From Bacillota bacterium (lineage in GTDB: Bacteria > Bacillota > Desulfotomaculia > Desulfotomaculales > Desulforudaceae), in the NCBI GenBank assembly GCA_040757205.1, contig JBFLXL010000008.1, positions 33,363-97,362 on the forward strand: a stretch of DNA of 64,000 nt, given 5' to 3'. Positions 61,807 through 64,000 of this stretch are shown here, piece by piece. The notes below the pieces were generated by a model. It had not been told where the DNA came from and did not search any database. It was given only the letters and a program-made list of their open reading frames with translations. Both the position numbers and the translations under genes were made by a program. Each line of letters starts with the position of its first letter. Within the stretch, counting starts at the first letter, position 1.

Positions 61807-63261
61807 TTAGTACTTTTCTTGCCGGTCAACGGCCGACAGTTCTTTGCGGTTCGTCGCACCTGCTTTCTTTAAGATGTTCCGGGTGTGAAACTTTACGGTA
61901 TGGCGGGTAATAACCAATCTTTCGGCAATTTCAGCATCGGTATGTCCCTGGCTGATCAGTTCATAAACCTTTTTTTCCTGATTTGTGAGGCTGAACCAGA
62001 AAGGCGGCGGCTGCCGCCCGGAGGCGGCTGTTTCTTCTCTTGCACGGACTGCGGGCGCATCGGGTGTGTTCAACCCACCGGCATCTTTAGGGGTTTCAGG
62101 GGCGCACCGGCTATCTATTTCAGAAAAAGTCAGGGGATGAAAGAACCAAACCAGCAAAGGCACCACCGCAAACAAAAGACAGACCCCACTTACGGCCACC
62201 AAAGGGCTGATGGACAACTGGCCGGTCAAAAACCCGGCATCCAGGGCAATGCCCGGGACAGTTAAGAAAAAAAGGGAAACGCCGAGGCCCAGGCCGAAGG
62301 TCTTCAAGAACCCCAAAAACCTGGCCAGGGTGCGCAGGGCAAGCCAGTAAAACAAGTCCATCGCGCCAAGCCCCAGGGATAAAAACAACAAAGTTGTTAT
62401 CAGCACTTCCACCCGGTCCAGTCCCATAATGGAAACGGTGACGCCGATGCCCAAAAAACACAAACTCATTGTTCCCAACCAGCTGAAAGAATACCGGTAG
62501 GCGAAAACAAGGAAAACCAGGACGGCCGCCGCGTAGAGAAAAGAACTCGCACCCACCGATTCCGGCCACCACAAGTGAAGAGGGGGTGCAACCACCCTAT
62601 ACCAAAGCCCGCCGGTAAAATAGGCTGCGGCGGCAAAGGCCGCTACGGCCAAGACAGGCCCCGCCCCGATATTTCGGCGACGCGTTCTTCCCGCTGCCAG
62701 GTGGTCGGAAGGGGAGGTGCCGGGGGTCTTTTTGGCGATCAAACAGGCGGCGCCGAATGGTCCAAGGCCGATTACCAAGGCGGCTGCTTTTATGAAGGGT
62801 GCGGGCAGGCCCTGGGTAAGGACAAGACCGGACAGGCCGAACAGAACATTGGCGAGGACCATGGCGGACCCCACTTTCAAGACCGGGCTTTGGGGTTCCA
62901 AAAAACGGGGGATCCAAGCCAAAACCAGATAGGCGGAAATAAAACCAAGAAAACCACCTGTCCAGTAGTGAACGGATGTGGTCGGTGAAATGTAGGTCCA
63001 CACTCCACCTGTAATGAAAACAACGGCACCGACACCAATAACGGATGCTTTTTTTTGGACCAGAGAGGGCGGCAGGAAAGCAAAGGCCAGCAGGCCAAGG
63101 CCGTGACCCAACCCAAAAACCTGCCCGGCGATGTAGGCTCCCGGCCCGAACACCTGATGCAGAAGAGGACCGTGCAGGGGATAAACAAGGATCCAGGTAA
63201 AAACGCAAGCCAGGGCCAGAGAATCGGCAGCCCATTCCGGAAACCTTGCATTTATTTTCAT
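61807..63261 (-). CDS. LuxR-type regulator with a 12-helix membrane domain
   Basis: From ATG 63261 the product has about 12 transmembrane helices (for example LALACVFTWILVYPLHGPLL, VFGLGHGLGLLAFAFLPPSL) filling the first ~390 residues. A linker follows, then a C-terminal LuxR helix-turn-helix (LTNQEKKVYELISQGHTDAE, IAERLVITRHTVKFHTRNIL). This arrangement matches membrane-bound one-component regulators of anaerobes. The membrane part may sense a small ligand or membrane state. The next gene, divergent, encodes a large surface protein and is a likely target. A longer frame from 63441 would translate tandem repeats and is less likely. Confidence 0.85.
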   Translation of the reverse strand: MKINARFPEWAADSLALACVFTWILVYPLHGPLLHQVFGPGAYIAGQVFGLGHGLGLLAFAFLPPSLVQKKASVIGVGAVVFITGGVWTYISPTTSVHYWTGGFLGFISAYLVLAWIPRFLEPQSPVLKVGSAMVLANVLFGLSGLVLTQGLPAPFIKAAALVIGLGPFGAACLIAKKTPGTSPSDHLAAGRTRRRNIGAGPVLAVAAFAAAAYFTGGLWYRVVAPPLHLWWPESVGASSFLYAAAVLVFLVFAYRYSFSWLGTMSLCFLGIGVTVSIMGLDRVEVLITTLLFLSLGLGAMDLFYWLALRTLARFLGFLKTFGLGLGVSLFFLTVPGIALDAGFLTGQLSISPLVAVSGVCLLFAVVPLLVWFFHPLTFSEIDSRCAPETPKDAGGLNTPDAPAVRAREETAASGRQPPPFWFSLTNQEKKVYELISQGHTDAEIAERLVITRHTVKFHTRNILKKAGATNRKELSAVDRQEKY

Positions 63262-63392
63262 TGGTGCCCAGTCCCTTCGCCCCCATTTATTTGTATTTCG
63301 CTGCCCTTCTTCCAATATCCTTTTCCCCGGCCTGATTCGGGCATTATCTTCGGCGAAAAAACGATGGGGTAGGGTAGTGGGGTAGGATGTGA

Positions 63393-63425
63393 AACTACCC
63401 CCACAACTACCCCCACAACTACCCC
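63393..63425. repeat. 12-bp tandem repeat upstream of the LuxR-type gene
   Basis: AACTACCCCCAC is repeated 2.75 times, with a nearby inverted partner GGGGTAGG/GTAGTGGGG at 63365-63384. It lies in the divergent intergenic region and could bind the regulator. Confidence 0.6.
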
Positions 63426-63470
63426 AAGGGGGAGTAGGCATGACTGAGCAAAACTGTAAAACTGTTAAAA

Positions 63471-63502
63471 AAACATACCGGGTTGTGCGACCCGGTATGT
63501 TT
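63471..63502. terminator. 13-bp hairpin in the divergent intergenic region
   Basis: AAACATACCGGGT pairs perfectly with ACCCGGTATGTTT around TGTGCG. On the minus strand it is followed by a T-run, so it has terminator form in the direction of the LuxR-type gene. No minus-strand gene ends there, so a leader attenuator is possible. Confidence 0.55.
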
Positions 63503-63571
63503 CCGGCATGTTTTCCTTGGTTTTTTTAGCGACCGAATATCACTGGTGCAACATAAGGAGGAAGGGCACGA

Positions 63572-64000
63572 ATGCGTGAAAAATTAACCGGAAGGATGCA
63601 AACGAGGATGCAAAGAGACGAATATGCGTCACGGATCCTTAACAGATCTTTGGTCGCGCTGGTTATCAGATCCCTGGTCGTGTTGATTCTTGCCTTGGCC
63701 ATGCCAGCCTTCTTTGTCCGCCTTGACTGGGCGGCCTCCTCGTCCCCTCCGGTCACCCCGGTCAGCGGACCGATTGCCTCCGATACGACCTGGACGGTGG
63801 CGGCGAGCCCCTATCATGTGACATCCAGCGTGACTGTTAACGCCGGCGTCACCCTGACCATAGAACCCGGAGTGGTGGTCAAATTCGGGCACAATACCGG
63901 CCTGTACGTGGACGGCACCCTCCTGGCTCAGGGTACTCCCGCCGCTCCCATCCACTTCACCGACTTTCGTGATGATACGGTGGGTGGGGACAGCAACGGC
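63572..64000 (+). CDS. Large secreted surface protein, N-terminal part
   Basis: The gene runs off the right edge; 143 codons are visible. A long signal peptide (basic start to residue ~30, then LVALVIRSLVVLILALAM and FFVRLDWAASS) leads into VTVNAGVTLTIEPGVVVKFG and LYVDGTLLAQGTPAAPIHFT. This is the pattern of right-handed beta-helix repeats in bacterial surface and adhesin-like proteins. ATG 63572 follows AAGGAGG at ten bases. Its full architecture is outside the window. The divergent membrane LuxR-type gene may control it. Confidence 0.8.
   Translation, partial: MREKLTGRMQTRMQRDEYASRILNRSLVALVIRSLVVLILALAMPAFFVRLDWAASSSPPVTPVSGPIASDTTWTVAASPYHVTSSVTVNAGVTLTIEPGVVVKFGHNTGLYVDGTLLAQGTPAAPIHFTDFRDDTVGGDSNG

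Noticed and set aside
63261..63441. Longer N-terminus for the LuxR-type regulator
   Set aside because: The extension would translate a 12-bp tandem repeat (GSCGGSCGGS) and has no better ribosome site.

Overview
The window looks like chromosome of a GC-rich, spore-former-type Gram-positive anaerobe of the Desulfotomaculum/Pelotomaculum/Desulforudis group. The evidence is frequent GTG and TTG starts with strong Shine-Dalgarno sites, a GerMN lipoprotein, copper-amine-oxidase-N surface domains, and two stretches of Bacillus-like gene order: acpS-nnr-alr and recO-glyQ-glyS-ccpN-ppsR-(..)-dnaG-rpoD. The closest match I can suggest from memory is 'Candidatus Desulforudis audaxviator'; that name is an inference and was not tested.

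Layout. 1-3.0 kb: the start of hcp (hybrid cluster protein) with an Rrf2 regulator upstream, a decayed GGDEF gene, a zinc-ribbon protein and a methyltransferase. 3.0-6.2 kb: a trypsin-like protease, then a less GC-rich patch with an orphan ORF and a wrecked Ca2+-type P-ATPase. 6.2-12.6 kb: membrane and cell-wall genes (RDD, NADAR, MscS, a surface glucosaminidase, a 3D-domain protein, an EamA exporter). 12.6-17.7 kb: a two-component pair, a TauE/SafE exporter with an autoregulated GntR regulator, and an orphan DNA methyltransferase behind duplicated operator-like boxes. 18-22.3 kb: envelope proteins and lipoproteins. 22.3-27.0 kb: a heat-shock operon hspR-hsp20-dnaJ-clpB read leftward. 27.3-35.5 kb: housekeeping and unknown genes, including a small redox operon (CxxC membrane peptide, polyferredoxin, TlpA-like lipoprotein) in which the thioredoxin motif is interrupted by an in-frame UGA followed by a good bacterial SECIS hairpin, so it is probably a selenoprotein. 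35.6-46 kb: a LytS/LytR-type pair, acpS-nnr-alr, an MFS exporter, rtcB, cca and thiM. 47-61 kb: a LysM-NlpC/P60 hydrolase, mgtE, ubiX, recO, glyQS, ccpN, the PEP-synthase/PPDK regulator, thpR, an FMN reductase, dgt, dnaG and rpoD. 61-64 kb: a tRNA(CAU) split by a group I intron, tRNA-Val, a 12-TM LuxR-type regulator and the start of a large surface protein.

Two families of dispersed repeats run through the window. One is a palindrome built on GGGGGAC(A/T)GTCCCCC, which sits at gene ends, forms parts of several coding ends and in one case lies in frame inside a gene. The other is a CTAG-bounded element with terminal inverted repeats (three copies), which supplies the C-terminus of ThpR and the stop codon of UbiX. 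Three genes have conserved N-termini that begin upstream of any ATG, GTG or TTG and seem to start at AUC or AUU.

Most assignments rest on motif recognition by eye; no database search or RNA folding program was run.
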